Assembly (NCBI RefSeq): GCF_022370755.2
Contig: NZ_CP092364.2
Span: 4,650,001-4,714,000, forward strand
From: Mycolicibacterium goodii
Lineage (GTDB): Bacteria; Actinomycetota; Actinomycetes; Mycobacteriales; Mycobacteriaceae
Length of the DNA stretch: 64,000 nucleotides
Reading direction: 5' to 3'
Part shown: piece after piece, positions 35,364-44,836 of the stretch
Position numbering within the stretch: position 1 is the first letter of the stretch
How the letters are laid out: each line of letters opens with the position of its first letter
The notes under the pieces: model-generated
What the model saw: the letters and a program-made list of their open reading frames with translations, nothing else
Database searches by the model: none
What the model was told of the DNA's origin: nothing
Translations under genes and position numbers: made by a program

Positions 35364-36691
35364 GCGAACGTGTCCCTGATCGCGGCGTGCAGGGCACCGG
35401 GTACGTCGCCGATCATGGTGTGCCTTCCGTCGGTGACCACGCGGCGGCCACCGACGACGACGTCGCGCACATCACCGGCGTGCGCGGCGAACACCACCGA
35501 TTCCAGCAGGGTGTCGGGTGCGGCGCCGGCGAGCCGGACCGAATCGGCCGACACGGTGACCAGATCGGCGACCGCACCGGGGGCGATCCGGCCTGCCGCC
35601 GGCCACCCGAGTGCGCGGTGGCCGTCGGCGGTGGCCGCGGTCAGCAGTTGGGCTGCGGCCCAGTGCCCGCGTTTCTCACTGCGCAGGCGTTCGTTGAGTT
35701 CGACGGCGCGGGCTTCTTCGAACAGGTCGATGACAGCGTTGCTGTCACTGCCCACCGACAGCGCGCATCCGGCATCGGCGAGTTCACGGGCCGGGCCGAT
35801 GCCGTCGGCCAGGTCGCGTTCGGTGGTCGGGGTGATGCACACGGTGGTGTTCGCACCGGCCAGGTCGGCGATATCGGTGTGGGTGAGGTGCGTGGCATGC
35901 ACCGCGGTCGCATTGGCCGTGAGCGCACCGTGATCGGCCAGCAGGCGGGTGGGGGTGGTGCCGTACGCCTGCAGGCAGGCGTCGTTCTCGGCGCGTTGTT
36001 CCGAAAGGTGGAAATGCAGGGGTGCGTCCTGGGCGGCGGCCCACTCGGCCACCGCCGCAAGCGATCCGGGGGGAACGGCGCGCACCGAGTGGATGGCGGC
36101 CCCGATGCGGACGTGGGGCGCCGCCTTGAGCCCGCCGGCACGGTCGGCCCAATTCGCGACGTCACCGTCGCCGAACCGAAGTTGGGGGCCCTGCAACTCC
36201 TGGTCCACACCGCCGGTGAGATAGCACGTGTCGAGCAGCGTGATCCGGATGCCGGCGTCGTGGGCGGCGGCGATCAGCGCCGCCCCCATCGCGTTCGGAT
36301 CCTCATACCGCGTCCCGCCGGGCCGGTGGTGCAGGTAGTGGAACTCGCCGACGCAGGTGATGCCGGCCAGTGCCATTTCGGCGTACGCGGCACGGGCCAG
36401 GGCGTAATAGCTGTCGGGGGTGAGCCTGTCCGCGACGGCATACATGTCCTCGCGCCAGGTCCAGAAGCTCCCGCCGCCACGATGAGTGCGGCCGCGCAAC
36501 GCGCGGTGGAAGGCGTGGCTGTGCGCGTTGGCCAGGCCGGGCAGTGTCACGCCCGGCAGGTGAACGGCGTCGGGAGGTCGTCTGGCATCGGGTTGCACCG
36601 ACACGATGGTGTCGCCGTCGACGGTGATCAGGACATCGTGGGCCACCTGCTCGTCGCCGAGCCAGGCGTGGTCTGCGAAGTAGGAGGTCAT
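35360..36691 (-). CDS. hutF: Formimidoylglutamate deiminase
   Basis: A 443-residue enzyme of the amidohydrolase superfamily. It has the HxH motif in [19 protein letters not shown], the FHYLHH block, HLSEQ, and [14 protein letters not shown] with the catalytic Asp. HutF converts formimidoylglutamate to N-formylglutamate plus ammonia and so defines the five-step route, as opposed to direct formiminoglutamase. The product needs a deformylase, usually HutG; here an M20 amidohydrolase gene takes that place directly upstream with a 4-base overlap. Confidence 0.92.
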   Translation of the reverse strand: MTSYFADHAWLGDEQVAHDVLITVDGDTIVSVQPDARRPPDAVHLPGVTLPGLANAHSHAFHRALRGRTHRGGGSFWTWREDMYAVADRLTPDSYYALARAAYAEMALAGITCVGEFHYLHHRPGGTRYEDPNAMGAALIAAAHDAGIRITLLDTCYLTGGVDQELQGPQLRFGDGDVANWADRAGGLKAAPHVRIGAAIHSVRAVPPGSLAAVAEWAAAQDAPLHFHLSEQRAENDACLQAYGTTPTRLLADHGALTANATAVHATHLTHTDIADLAGANTTVCITPTTERDLADGIGPARELADAGCALSVGSDSNAVIDLFEEARAVELNERLRSEKRGHWAAAQLLTAATADGHRALGWPAAGRIAPGAVADLVTVSADSVRLAGAAPDTLLESVVFAAHAGDVRDVVVGGRRVVTDGRHTMIGDVPGALHAAIRDTFA

Positions 36692-37902
36692 GTGCAGGCC
36701 AGTTCCTCCAGGACGGTCGAGAGCGCCTGCACCCCGGCGACGCAGTCCTCGTCATCGGCGTGCTCGCTGGGGCTGTGGCTCACCCCGGTGTGGTTGCGCA
36801 CGAACAACATCGCCGACGGCACATGCGCGGACAAGATGCCGGCGTCGTGGCCGGCGCCGGTGGGCAACACCGGGACATCTCCCAGCGCGGCGGCGATACG
36901 GTCGCGCAGCGCCTCGTCGAACATCACTGCCGGAGAATATGATTCGCGGGTCACATCGACCGTTGTGCCGTGGTCGGTGGCCGCCTTGGTGGCGGCTTCC
37001 TCGACCGCATTCACCATGCGTTCGAGCACCGTGTCGTCACCGGCGCGCGCGTCGAGCCACGCGTTGATCTCCGACGGGATCGCGTTGGCACCGTTGGGCG
37101 TGATATGGGCCTTGCCCATCGTGGCGACGGCCCCGTGTGTCTCAGCGGCATCCCGCGCGGCGAGCACCGCAGCTGCGAACGCGAGCGTCGGGTCGCGGCG
37201 ATCGGCCAGACGCGTGGTGCCGGCGTGGTTGGCTTCCCCGCGAAACGCCAGACGCCAGCGGCCATGTGGCCAGATCGAGGTGGCCACCCCGACGGGGGCG
37301 TTCATGGTGGTCAGCCCGCGCCCCTGTTCGACGTGCAGTTCGACGAACGCGCCGATCCGCTCGAGGATGGTCTCGTCGCGGCCGAGGTCGTTGGGGTCGG
37401 CCCCCGCGGTGCGCATCGCCTCGGCGACGGTGATGCCGTCGGCATCGTAGAGTTGGCGGGCCTTCTCGGCGCTCAGCGCACCGGTGAGCAACTGGCTGCC
37501 GATGCACGCCACACCGAACCGGGCACCTTCCTCGTCGACACAGTTGACGATCGCGATCGGACGGACGGGTTGTACCCCGCGGCCGCGCAATTCGTCGACC
37601 GCGAGGAACGCCGACACCACGCCGAGCGGTCCGTCGTAGGCGCCGCCACTGGGCACGCTGTCGAGGTGGCTGCCGGTGACGACCGCCCCTGGGCCGGGTG
37701 TGCCCCACCAGGCCCACTGGTTGCCGTTGCCGTCGCATTCGTAGGTGAGCCCGCGGCTGTGTGCCTGATCGCTGAACCAGGCGCGCATCTCGGCGTCGGG
37801 ACCCGTCCATGCGAAGCGGCGGTAGCCGCCCGAACGGGTGTCGCGGCCGACGGGCAACAGGTCGGCCCAGGTGGCCTCGAACCGCTGATCGAGGGGTTTC
37901 AC
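36688..37902 (-). CDS. M20-family amidohydrolase (allantoate/N-carbamoyl amino acid type), candidate N-formylglutamate amidohydrolase
   Basis: A 404-residue zinc hydrolase, start GTG 37902, which overlaps the hutU stop (GTGA). Metal-binding and catalytic motifs are in order: [35 protein letters not shown], the dimer-domain HAGTT, and SGAGHDA-like GAGHDA near the end. The family removes carbamoyl or ureido groups from amino-acid-like substrates and is often labelled allantoate amidohydrolase. No other purine or hydantoin genes are nearby. Being locked between hutU and hutF in a fully overlapping operon that lacks hutG, it most likely hydrolyses N-formyl-L-glutamate to glutamate and formate. 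That assignment is inference. Confidence 0.82.
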   Translation of the reverse strand: MKPLDQRFEATWADLLPVGRDTRSGGYRRFAWTGPDAEMRAWFSDQAHSRGLTYECDGNGNQWAWWGTPGPGAVVTGSHLDSVPSGGAYDGPLGVVSAFLAVDELRGRGVQPVRPIAIVNCVDEEGARFGVACIGSQLLTGALSAEKARQLYDADGITVAEAMRTAGADPNDLGRDETILERIGAFVELHVEQGRGLTTMNAPVGVATSIWPHGRWRLAFRGEANHAGTTRLADRRDPTLAFAAAVLAARDAAETHGAVATMGKAHITPNGANAIPSEINAWLDARAGDDTVLERMVNAVEEAATKAATDHGTTVDVTRESYSPAVMFDEALRDRIAAALGDVPVLPTGAGHDAGILSAHVPSAMLFVRNHTGVSHSPSEHADDEDCVAGVQALSTVLEELACT

Positions 37903-39557
37903 GAGCCCTCCCTCATCGGGATCCGCACACCGCGTTCGGCGGCGACCTGTTCGGCGCGTTCGTAACCCGCGTCGACGTGCCGGATGACACCCATTCCCGG
38001 ATCGTTGGTGAGCAGCCTCGAAAGCTTCTGTGCCGCAAGCTCGGTGCCGTCGGCAAGACCGACCTGACCGGCGTGGATGGAGCGGCCGATGCCGACACCG
38101 CCGCCATGGTGGATCGACACCCACGTCGCACCCGAGGACGTCGCGGTGAGCGCGTTGAGCAGCGGCCAGTCGGCGATCGCGTCGGAGCCGTCGAGCATCG
38201 ACTCGGTTTCACGGTAGGGGCTGGCGACCGAACCGGAGTCGAGGTGGTCGCGACCGATCACGATCGGCGCTGACACCGTGCCGCTGGCGACGAGGTCGTT
38301 GAACAGGACACCGGCCTTGTCCCGTTCGCCGTAGCCCAACCAGCAGATCCGCGCGGGAAGGCCCTGGAAGGAAATCTTCTCGCGCGCGCCGCGCATCCAT
38401 TTCTGAAGACGGTCGTCGTCGGGGAACAACTTCATGATGGCCTCGTCGGTGGCGTGGATGTCCCTGGGGTCGCCGGAGAGTGCCACCCATCGGAACGGTC
38501 CACGGCCTTCGCAGAATTGCGGGCGGATGTAGGCCGGAACGAACCCGGGGAACTCGAAGGCACGGTCATACCCGGCTTTTCGGGCCTCGTCGCGAATCGA
38601 GTTGCCGTAGTCGAACACCTCGGCGCCGGCGTCCTGGAACTCCACCATGGCCCGCACCTGGATGGCCATGGATTCCTCGGCGCGTTCGGTGAACTCGTCG
38701 GGCTTCTTGGTGGCGTACTCCTCCCAGTCCTCGACCGAGACGCCGATCGGGAGGTAGGACAGCGGATCGTGGGCACTGGTCTGGTCGGTCACCAGGTCGA
38801 CGGGCACACCGCGGCGCAGCAGTTCGGGGAACACCTCGGCGGCGTTGCCCACCACGCCGACCGACCAGGCCCGCTTGTCGTTGCGGGCCGCGACGGCCTT
38901 CGTCACCGCGTCGTCGAGGTTGTCGGCGACCTCGTCGAGGTAGCGGTGCTCGACACGCCGCCGCAATCGCGCTTCGTCCACGTCGACGATGAGGCACGCC
39001 CCGCCGTTGAGCGTGACGGCCAGCGGTTGGGCGCCGCCCATGCCGCCGCAGCCACCGGTGAGGGTGAGAGTTCCGGCCAGGGTGCCGCTGAAACGCTTGG
39101 CCGCCGCGGCGGCGAACGTCTCATAGGTGCCCTGCACGATGCCCTGGGTGCCGATGTAGATCCACGAGCCCGCGGTCATCTGCCCGTACATGGTCAGACC
39201 CATTGCTTCGAGGCGGCGGAATTCCGGCCAGGTGGCCCAGTCCCCCACCAGATTCGAGTTCGCGATCAACACGCGTGGGGCCCACTCGTGGGTCTGGAAC
39301 ACCCCGACCGGTTTGCCCGACTGCACCAGCATGGTCTCGTCCTCACGCAAGGTCGTGAGGGTGCGGACCATCGCGTCGAAGCACTCCCAGTTGCGCGCAG
39401 CCCGACCGGTACCGCCGTAGACGACGAGATCGTCGGGCCGTTCGGCATTCTCGGGGTCCAGATTGTTCATCAGCATCCGCAGCGGCGCCTCGGTGGACCA
39501 GCCGCGAGCGGTCAGGGTCGTTCCACGGGGTGCGCGGACGGGGCGGGCACCTTGCAT
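37899..39557 (-). CDS. hutU: Urocanate hydratase
   Basis: A 552-residue NAD-dependent urocanase converting urocanate to imidazolone propionate. The NAD-binding motif [26 protein letters not shown] near the start, and [17 protein letters not shown] are typical. The start is ATG 39557 behind AAGGAGG. It lies 63 bases after the rpiR-type regulator gene on the same strand, with no hairpin between, so it is probably co-transcribed from the regulator promoter. Confidence 0.94.
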   Translation of the reverse strand: MQGARPVRAPRGTTLTARGWSTEAPLRMLMNNLDPENAERPDDLVVYGGTGRAARNWECFDAMVRTLTTLREDETMLVQSGKPVGVFQTHEWAPRVLIANSNLVGDWATWPEFRRLEAMGLTMYGQMTAGSWIYIGTQGIVQGTYETFAAAAAKRFSGTLAGTLTLTGGCGGMGGAQPLAVTLNGGACLIVDVDEARLRRRVEHRYLDEVADNLDDAVTKAVAARNDKRAWSVGVVGNAAEVFPELLRRGVPVDLVTDQTSAHDPLSYLPIGVSVEDWEEYATKKPDEFTERAEESMAIQVRAMVEFQDAGAEVFDYGNSIRDEARKAGYDRAFEFPGFVPAYIRPQFCEGRGPFRWVALSGDPRDIHATDEAIMKLFPDDDRLQKWMRGAREKISFQGLPARICWLGYGERDKAGVLFNDLVASGTVSAPIVIGRDHLDSGSVASPYRETESMLDGSDAIADWPLLNALTATSSGATWVSIHHGGGVGIGRSIHAGQVGLADGTELAAQKLSRLLTNDPGMGVIRHVDAGYERAEQVAAERGVRIPMREGS

Positions 39558-39620
39558 CAGAGCCTCCTTCGCGGACGGTCCCTCAACCGGCCGGCAGGTG
39601 TGAGAATCGTCGTGGCATCG

Positions 39621-40538
39621 TCAATCAATGAACAGGCAGCGGTCTTCGGCGCGCTGATCGAACTCTTCGAGACGAGCCTGACCGTGGTCGGGCAGCGCCT
39701 CCGTCATCGCCTGCAACAGACCCATGGTGAGCGCCAGAGGGGCCGTGCACGAATCAAAGGTCAACTCGGAGTTGACCGGAGCCGCCAGCAGGTCGTCGAC
39801 ATCGTGCGCCAACGGGCACAACGGGCTGTCGGTGACCAGGGCGACGCGCAGGCCCAACGACCGGGCGTAGCGTATCGAATCCAGCAGGGCCCGAGGGTAT
39901 CTCGGCAATCCGAACGCCAGCATCCAGGTGGCTCCGGCTTTGGCGGCGACAGCGAGGACGTCGTCACCGTCGGATCCGGCAGGCACCACCCGCACGTCGG
40001 CATGCACCTTCGCCGCAAAGTACGCGAACAGGTCGGCGAACGGACGGGAAATGCGCAACCCCATCACCGGCAACGGTTGCGAACCGGCGAGGTTGCGGCC
40101 GATACGATCCAGGCGTTGACCCGCCCACGGGCTCGACACCAGGCCCTCGATGTTGGCGACGTCCTTGGCGACCGTGCGTTCGAGTACGTTCCCGACCAGG
40201 CCGTCAGGGGCGCTCTTGGCCTGCGCGGCGATCTGATTGCCGAGTTCGGCCCGCATCTCGGGATAGCCGCGGAAGCCCAGTTCCATCGCGAACCGGGTCA
40301 CCGACGCCTGGCTGACCCCGGACCGTTTTCCGAGGTCTTCGGCCGTGAGCGCGGCCGCCTGTTCGGGGTGATCCAGCAGGTACCGCGCGACGCGCCGGTG
40401 CGCGGGCGAGAGCCGTCGACGGTTGATCACCATCTCCAGCCAGCGCCGCACGTCGGTGGGTGCACCGTCCACGAAGTCCGGGATAGCACCCTCATCGAGC
40501 CCCCGGTCCATGGCTGGCGTCACCTCCATCGTCTTCAT
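39621..40538 (-). CDS. RpiR/MurR-family transcriptional regulator of the hut operon
   Basis: A 305-residue regulator. The N-terminal helix-turn-helix (about 50-105) reads LTAEDLGKRSGVSQASVTRFAMELGF, the RpiR pattern. The C-terminal SIS domain (about 130-280) contains VMGLRISRPFADLFAYF and AFGLPRYPRALLD. SIS domains in this family bind phosphosugars or other small effectors; a histidine-pathway ligand would be expected here. Start ATG 40538 lies inside the left arm of the 12-bp inverted repeat at 40531-40565, so the protein probably represses its own operon. ATG 40529 is an alternative start. Confidence 0.87.
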   Translation of the reverse strand: MKTMEVTPAMDRGLDEGAIPDFVDGAPTDVRRWLEMVINRRRLSPAHRRVARYLLDHPEQAAALTAEDLGKRSGVSQASVTRFAMELGFRGYPEMRAELGNQIAAQAKSAPDGLVGNVLERTVAKDVANIEGLVSSPWAGQRLDRIGRNLAGSQPLPVMGLRISRPFADLFAYFAAKVHADVRVVPAGSDGDDVLAVAAKAGATWMLAFGLPRYPRALLDSIRYARSLGLRVALVTDSPLCPLAHDVDDLLAAPVNSELTFDSCTAPLALTMGLLQAMTEALPDHGQARLEEFDQRAEDRCLFID

Positions 40539-40565
40539 TCATGAATATCATGGATGAATGAAGAC
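40531..40565. promoter_or_regulatory. RpiR operator at the rpiR-hut promoter
   Basis: A 12-bp perfect inverted repeat: GTCTTCATTCAT at 40531-40542 and ATGAATGAAGAC at 40554-40565, spacer 11 bases. The left arm covers the regulator start codon. Confidence 0.75.
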
Positions 40566-40865
40566 GTGTCAAGGGCGCACCGTCGCGGCGGTGTGAATAC
40601 GACTCGGCACTGTCACCACATCGTGGCGCCGACGATCTTGCGTGCCACGTAAAATCTTTGTGTCACAGCGCTTTGAATCGGCTGCCCGTGTTGCGCAGCG
40701 GGCGCCGAGGCACTTGACTGCGGAACGTCACCGCGATGACGGAAGGGGATTGCGCCCGCCCTGTTGACATTCATTCATCCAAGGAAGATCCTGATGAATG
40801 TCGGCTGTGTCACGCGCCACATTCCGTGCGCCCCGCCCGGGCACGTTCAGAGATGGAAGCCGCTT
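40566..40865. other. Divergent intergenic region between rpiR-hut and the NCS1 permease
   Basis: This stretch has no gene. It carries the permease promoter and a second inverted repeat (GACATTCAT at 40766-40774, ATGAATGTC at 40794-40802) that resembles the operator at 40531-40565 in its CATTCAT/ATGAATG core. TTGACA at 40764-40769 may be a -35 element. Nothing else is apparent in 40570-40760. Confidence 0.6.
40766..40802. promoter_or_regulatory. Second RpiR-type inverted repeat, at the permease promoter
   Basis: Nine-base arms GACATTCAT and ATGAATGTC are separated by 19 bases, with an extra CATTCATCC overlapping the left arm. The core matches the rpiR-hut operator. The position upstream of 40866 suggests joint control of uptake and breakdown. 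Confidence 0.6.
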
Positions 40866-42302
40866 ATGTCACAACAGTATTCATCAAGTTCGGCCGGATC
40901 GGCGCCGGCCATCGAACGCCGCACAATCGACGTCATTCCCGACGAGGAACGGCACGGCAGCGTCCGCAACCAGTTCACCTTGTGGTTCGGCGCCAACACC
41001 CAGATCACCGCGATCGTCGACGGTGCCCTGGCCGTGGTGTTCGGCGCCGATGCACTGTGGGCGATCATCGGGTTGCTGATCGGCAATGTCCTCGGCGGCA
41101 TCGTCATGGCGTTGCACTCGGCGCAGGGCCCCCGCATGGGACTTCCACAGATGATCTCCAGCCGAGCGCAATTCGGTGTGCACGGCGCCGCGATCCCACT
41201 GCTGCTGGTCGTGTTGATGTACCTGGGCTTCGCCGCGACCGGCAGTGTGCTGGCCGGCCAGGCGATCAACGAGATCCTGCATCTGGGTTCGTCCTCGGCA
41301 GGCATCCTGATCTTCGGCGCGCTCACTGCGGTCATCGCGGTCATCGGTTACCGAGTGATCCACGTCGTCGGACGCATCGCCACCGTTCTCGGCATCATCG
41401 GCTTCACCTATCTGGCCATCCGGCTGTTCACCCAGTACGACGTGTCGTCGGTGATCGGCGTGGTGCCGTTCGACCCGGTCACGTTCCTGCTGGCGATCTC
41501 ACTCAGCGCGGGCTGGCAGCTCACATTCGGCCCGTACGTCGCCGACTACTCGCGGTATCTGCCGCGCAGCACCAGCGGCCGGGCCACCTTCTGGTCGACG
41601 TTCGCCGGATCGGTGATCGGTTCGCAGTGGGCGATGACGTTCGGCGCGCTCGTTGCGGCGGTCGCCGGCGACGCGTTCCTCGGCGATCAGGTCGGCTTCA
41701 TCGGCGGCCTCGCCGGGTCCGCCGCGCTGGCGGTGCTGATCTATCTGGTGATCGTCGTCGGCAAGCTCACCGTCAACACGCTCAACGCCTACGGCGGCTT
41801 CATGTGCATCCTGACCACCGTGAGCGGGATCAACGGGCAGACCCGCATCGCACCCGGCGTCCGCGTCGCCTACATCGTCGGCTTCACCGCGGTATCGGTC
41901 ATCATCGCCGTCGCCGCGAGCGCGGATTTCCTGAACAACTTCAAGAACTTCGTGCTGGTGCTGCTCATGGTGTTCATCCCGTGGAGCGCGATCAACCTCA
42001 CCGACTACTACGTGATCTCCAAAGAGCACGTCGACATTCCGGCACTGTACGATCCGGCAGGCCGGTACGGTTCCTGGAATCTGCCCGCGCTGGCCTGCTA
42101 CGCCATCGGCGTCGTCGTCCAGATCCCGTTCCTCGCGCAGAAGCTCTACACCGGACCGATCACCAACATGCTCGGCGGCGCCGACATCTCCTGGATCGTC
42201 GGCCTCGCCGTCACCGCCGTCCTGTACTACTTCGTCGTCGGTCGGCGCACCACCGCACCGACGGAGATGATCTACCCGGCGACAACGCCGGTGTCGGTGT
42301 AG
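40866..42302 (+). CDS. NCS1-family permease (CodB-like), candidate histidine/urocanate uptake
   Basis: A 478-residue membrane protein with about twelve helices. Start ATG 40866 is preceded by GATGGAAG. NCS1 features are present: the GALAVVFGADALWAIIG region, helix 3 with QMISSRAQFGVHGAAIPLLL, and WSAINLTDYYVISKEHVD in the middle. Family members carry purines, pyrimidines, hydantoins or related heterocycles with a cation. Its divergent place at the hut operon with a shared operator suggests that the cargo is an imidazole compound such as urocanate or histidine. Substrate cannot be read from sequence. Confidence 0.87.
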   Translation: MSQQYSSSSAGSAPAIERRTIDVIPDEERHGSVRNQFTLWFGANTQITAIVDGALAVVFGADALWAIIGLLIGNVLGGIVMALHSAQGPRMGLPQMISSRAQFGVHGAAIPLLLVVLMYLGFAATGSVLAGQAINEILHLGSSSAGILIFGALTAVIAVIGYRVIHVVGRIATVLGIIGFTYLAIRLFTQYDVSSVIGVVPFDPVTFLLAISLSAGWQLTFGPYVADYSRYLPRSTSGRATFWSTFAGSVIGSQWAMTFGALVAAVAGDAFLGDQVGFIGGLAGSAALAVLIYLVIVVGKLTVNTLNAYGGFMCILTTVSGINGQTRIAPGVRVAYIVGFTAVSVIIAVAASADFLNNFKNFVLVLLMVFIPWSAINLTDYYVISKEHVDIPALYDPAGRYGSWNLPALACYAIGVVVQIPFLAQKLYTGPITNMLGGADISWIVGLAVTAVLYYFVVGRRTTAPTEMIYPATTPVSV

Positions 42303-42355
42303 CGCGTCACGAATCGGCGTCACCGGTTTTCGAATCACCGGAGCTTGTTGAGCGC

Positions 42356-42715
42356 CTACCGGCAGCAGTTCGGATCCAGGACCACGCACAGCGCCTGCAG
42401 CGCCTCCGGATGCGCGCGGTGGAACACATTCATTCCTCGGCGTTCCGAGATCACCAGTCCGGCCTTGCGCAGTTGCGCGAGGTGATGACTGACCGTCGAC
42501 TCGGTGAGCCCCAACGCGGCCGCCAGCTCGCCGCCGTTCTCCTCCCCCGCTGACGACGAGAACAGATACGACATCAGCTTCACCCGCGCCGGATCGGCGA
42601 GCGCCTTGAGCCGGAGGGCCACGCTGAGCGCGTCGTCGTCGCTCATCGGGCCGGCGGCTACGGGGGCACAGCAGACCGGAGCGGATGTGTCGATGAGCGG
42701 CAGCGCTTTGGGCAT
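42356..42715 (-). CDS. arsR: ArsR/SmtB-family regulator 1
   Basis: A 119-residue winged-helix repressor with ALADPARVKLMSYL and the recognition helix LTESTVSHHLAQLRKAGL. Vicinal Cys pairs occur at both ends (Cys15-Cys16 and Cys117-Cys118), a layout seen in some actinobacterial arsenite sensors that lack the CVC motif in helix 3. It is divergent from arsI, and two candidate boxes lie in the 100-base gap. As(III) binding should release it from DNA. Confidence 0.88.
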   Translation of the reverse strand: MPKALPLIDTSAPVCCAPVAAGPMSDDDALSVALRLKALADPARVKLMSYLFSSSAGEENGGELAAALGLTESTVSHHLAQLRKAGLVISERRGMNVFHRAHPEALQALCVVLDPNCCR

Positions 42716-42735
42716 GCCTCAATCCTGCCACAGAT

Positions 42736-42751
42736 ATTGACATATATCGAA
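42736..42751. promoter_or_regulatory. ArsR box 2 (imperfect)
   Basis: ATTGACATATATCGAA matches the perfect box at 42780-42795 at 13 of 16 positions and lies 21 bases from the arsR1 start, so it probably mediates autoregulation. Confidence 0.6.
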
Positions 42752-42779
42752 AAGGTGGCATTCTGGACCGCACCAGAAG

Positions 42780-42795
42780 TTCGACATATGTCGAA
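42780..42795. promoter_or_regulatory. ArsR box 1 (perfect palindrome) before arsI
   Basis: TTCGACATATGTCGAA is a perfect 16-bp palindrome 20 bases before the arsI start, between arsR1 and arsI. Confidence 0.75.
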
Positions 42796-42815
42796 ATAGT
42801 TCAGGAGGTCACATC

Positions 42816-43292
42816 ATGTCCCGTGTTCAACTCGCCCTCAACGTCGACGACCTCGCCGAGTCGATCACCTTCTACCGCAAGCTGTTCGGCATGGAACCCG
42901 CCAAGGTGAAGCCCGGCTACGCCAACTTCGCGATCGCCGAGCCCCCGCTGAAGCTGGTGCTGCTGGAGAACCCCGGACGAGGCGGCACGATCAACCACCT
43001 CGGCGTGGAGGTCGAGTCGAGTGAGACCGTCCACGCCGAGATCGCCCGCTTGACCGGCGAAGGGTTGTTCACCGACGAGGAGATCGGCACCACGTGCTGC
43101 TTCGCCACCCAGGACAAGGTGTGGGTAACCGGACCTGCCGGCGAGAAGTGGGAGGTCTATACCGTGCTGGCCGACTCCGATACGTTCGGCGTCAGTCCGC
43201 AGGACCGCGATGACCACGTCGAAAGCGGGTGCTGCGGAAGTCAGCGCACCGCGCCCGACGCCGCGTCTGCGAAGGCGTCGTCCTGCTGTTGA
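42816..43292 (+). CDS. arsI: ArsI/CadI-type vicinal-oxygen-chelate protein
   Basis: A 158-residue VOC-fold protein, start ATG 42816 behind AGGAGG. Metal ligands of the family are present: Gln5, His61 in INHLG, and the Glu of WEVYT. The vicinal Cys94-Cys95 in GTTCCFATQDKVW that holds trivalent arsenic is also present. ArsI cleaves the carbon-arsenic bond of methylarsenite and aromatic arsenicals; the mycobacterial relative CadI was first named for cadmium induction. The C-terminal tail has further Cys pairs (GCCGS, SSCC) that could pass or bind arsenite. It is controlled by the box just upstream. Confidence 0.85.
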   Translation: MSRVQLALNVDDLAESITFYRKLFGMEPAKVKPGYANFAIAEPPLKLVLLENPGRGGTINHLGVEVESSETVHAEIARLTGEGLFTDEEIGTTCCFATQDKVWVTGPAGEKWEVYTVLADSDTFGVSPQDRDDHVESGCCGSQRTAPDAASAKASSCC

Positions 43293-43386
43293 CGGCGACA
43301 CGGTGGGCATGGCCGAACCCGGGCATGCCCACCGTGCACGAAACCCGCCACATGCCGCCTTGCGGCCGATATCGATCGCTGTCAAT

Positions 43387-43402
43387 ATCGATGTATGTCG
43401 AA
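43387..43402. promoter_or_regulatory. ArsR box 3, overlapping the arsR2 start
   Basis: ATCGATGTATGTCGAA matches the perfect box at 13 of 16 positions; its right half is identical. It includes the arsR2 start codon at 43395, as expected for a repressor on a short-leader or leaderless promoter. Confidence 0.6.
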
Positions 43403-43763
43403 TCAGATAGAACCGACGAACGATGCGTGCTGCCCACCGGGGGCGCTGCTGCGTGAACCGCTCTCGTCCGCGGAAGCCGCCGATATGACGGTCAAGCTCA
43501 AGGCACTCGCCGATCCGATTCGGCTGCAATTGTTCTCCGCGATCGCCAGCCGGGAAGGCGGCGAGGCGTGTGTGTGCGACATCTCCGTCGGGGTCGAGGT
43601 GTCGCAACCGACGGTGTCGCATCACCTCAAAGTTCTGCGCGACGCCGGCCTGCTCACCTCACAGCGCCGCGCATCCTGGGTCTATTACGCCGTGGTCCCC
43701 GAAGCCCTCTCCAGTCTCGCCGTGCTGCTGGGTGCCGGACCGCGAACGGAAGTCACCGCATGA
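43395..43763 (+). CDS. arsR: ArsR-family regulator 2
   Basis: A 122-residue repressor with the classical arsenite motif ACVCD (Cys59 and Cys61) in the first DNA-binding helix, plus Cys12-Cys13 near the start. The recognition helix is VSQPTVSHHLKVLRDAGL. No ribosome binding site precedes ATG 43395, so the message may be leaderless. The stop overlaps the acr3 start (ATGA). It likely controls the arsR2-acr3-arsC operon through the box at 43387-43402. Confidence 0.9.
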   Translation: MSNQIEPTNDACCPPGALLREPLSSAEAADMTVKLKALADPIRLQLFSAIASREGGEACVCDISVGVEVSQPTVSHHLKVLRDAGLLTSQRRASWVYYAVVPEALSSLAVLLGAGPRTEVTA

Positions 43764-44836
43764 CCGACGCCACCACCGCGCCAGCCGTCGTGGGCAAGCT
43801 GTCCGCCCTGGACAGATTTCTCCCGGTCTGGATCGGCGCGGCGATGACCGTCGGACTGCTACTCGGACGGTGGATACCCGGCCTGAACTCCGCACTGGAA
43901 AAGGTTCAGGTGGACGGGATTTCGCTGCCCATCGCGCTCGGCCTGCTGATCATGATGTATCCGGTGCTGGCCAAGGTGCGCTACGACCGCCTCGGCACCG
44001 TCACCGGGGACCGCAAGCTGCTGGTGTCCTCGCTGATCCTGAACTGGGTGCTCGGCCCGGCACTCATGTTCACACTGGCCTGGCTGCTGCTGCCCGACCT
44101 GCCCGAGTACCGCACCGGGTTGATCATCGTCGGGCTGGCCCGCTGCATCGCGATGGTCATCATCTGGAACGACCTGGCCTGCGGTGACCGCGAAGCGGCC
44201 GCCGTCCTGGTGGCGTTGAACTCGATTTTCCAGGTCGTCATGTTCGCGGTGTCGGGCTGGTTCTACCTGTCGGTGCTGCCCGGGTGGCTCGGATTGGAGC
44301 AGGCCGCCATCACCGCCTCACCGTGGCAGATCGCGAAATCGGTGCTCATCTTCCTCGGCGTCCCCTTGGCCGCAGGCTATCTGTCACGCCGCCTGGGTGA
44401 GAAGACCAGAGGCCGCGCCTGGTACGAATCGACATTCATACCGCGAGTCGGGCCGTGGGCGCTCTACGGGCTGCTGTTCACCATCGTGGTGCTCTTTGCC
44501 CTACAGGGTGATCAGATCACCAGCCGCCCGCTTGACGTCGTTCGCATCGCACTCCCCCTGCTGGCCTACTTCGCGATCATGTGGGGTGGCGGATACCTGC
44601 TGGGTGCGATCATGGGCCTCAACTACGAACGCACGACCACGCTGGCCTTCACCGCCGCGGGCAACAACTTCGAACTCGCCATCGCGGTGGCCATCGCCAC
44701 CTTCGGCGCCACCTCCGGCCAGGCTCTGGCCGGGGTCGTCGGACCGCTGATCGAGGTGCCCGTCCTCGTCGCGCTCGTCTACGTCTCGCTGGCCCTGCGC
44801 ACACGCTTCGACCAAGCCGAGGAACACCTTTCATGA
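43760..44836 (+). CDS. acr3: Acr3-type arsenite efflux permease
   Basis: A 358-residue permease with ten expected helices. Key motifs are LARCIAMVIIWNDLACGD, with the conserved Cys129 used for arsenite transport, and GNNFELAIAVAIATFG in the second half. It exports As(OH)3 across the cytoplasmic membrane in exchange for protons. Its start overlaps arsR2 and its stop overlaps arsC (both ATGA), giving tight coupling. Confidence 0.93.
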   Translation: MTDATTAPAVVGKLSALDRFLPVWIGAAMTVGLLLGRWIPGLNSALEKVQVDGISLPIALGLLIMMYPVLAKVRYDRLGTVTGDRKLLVSSLILNWVLGPALMFTLAWLLLPDLPEYRTGLIIVGLARCIAMVIIWNDLACGDREAAAVLVALNSIFQVVMFAVSGWFYLSVLPGWLGLEQAAITASPWQIAKSVLIFLGVPLAAGYLSRRLGEKTRGRAWYESTFIPRVGPWALYGLLFTIVVLFALQGDQITSRPLDVVRIALPLLAYFAIMWGGGYLLGAIMGLNYERTTTLAFTAAGNNFELAIAVAIATFGATSGQALAGVVGPLIEVPVLVALVYVSLALRTRFDQAEEHLS

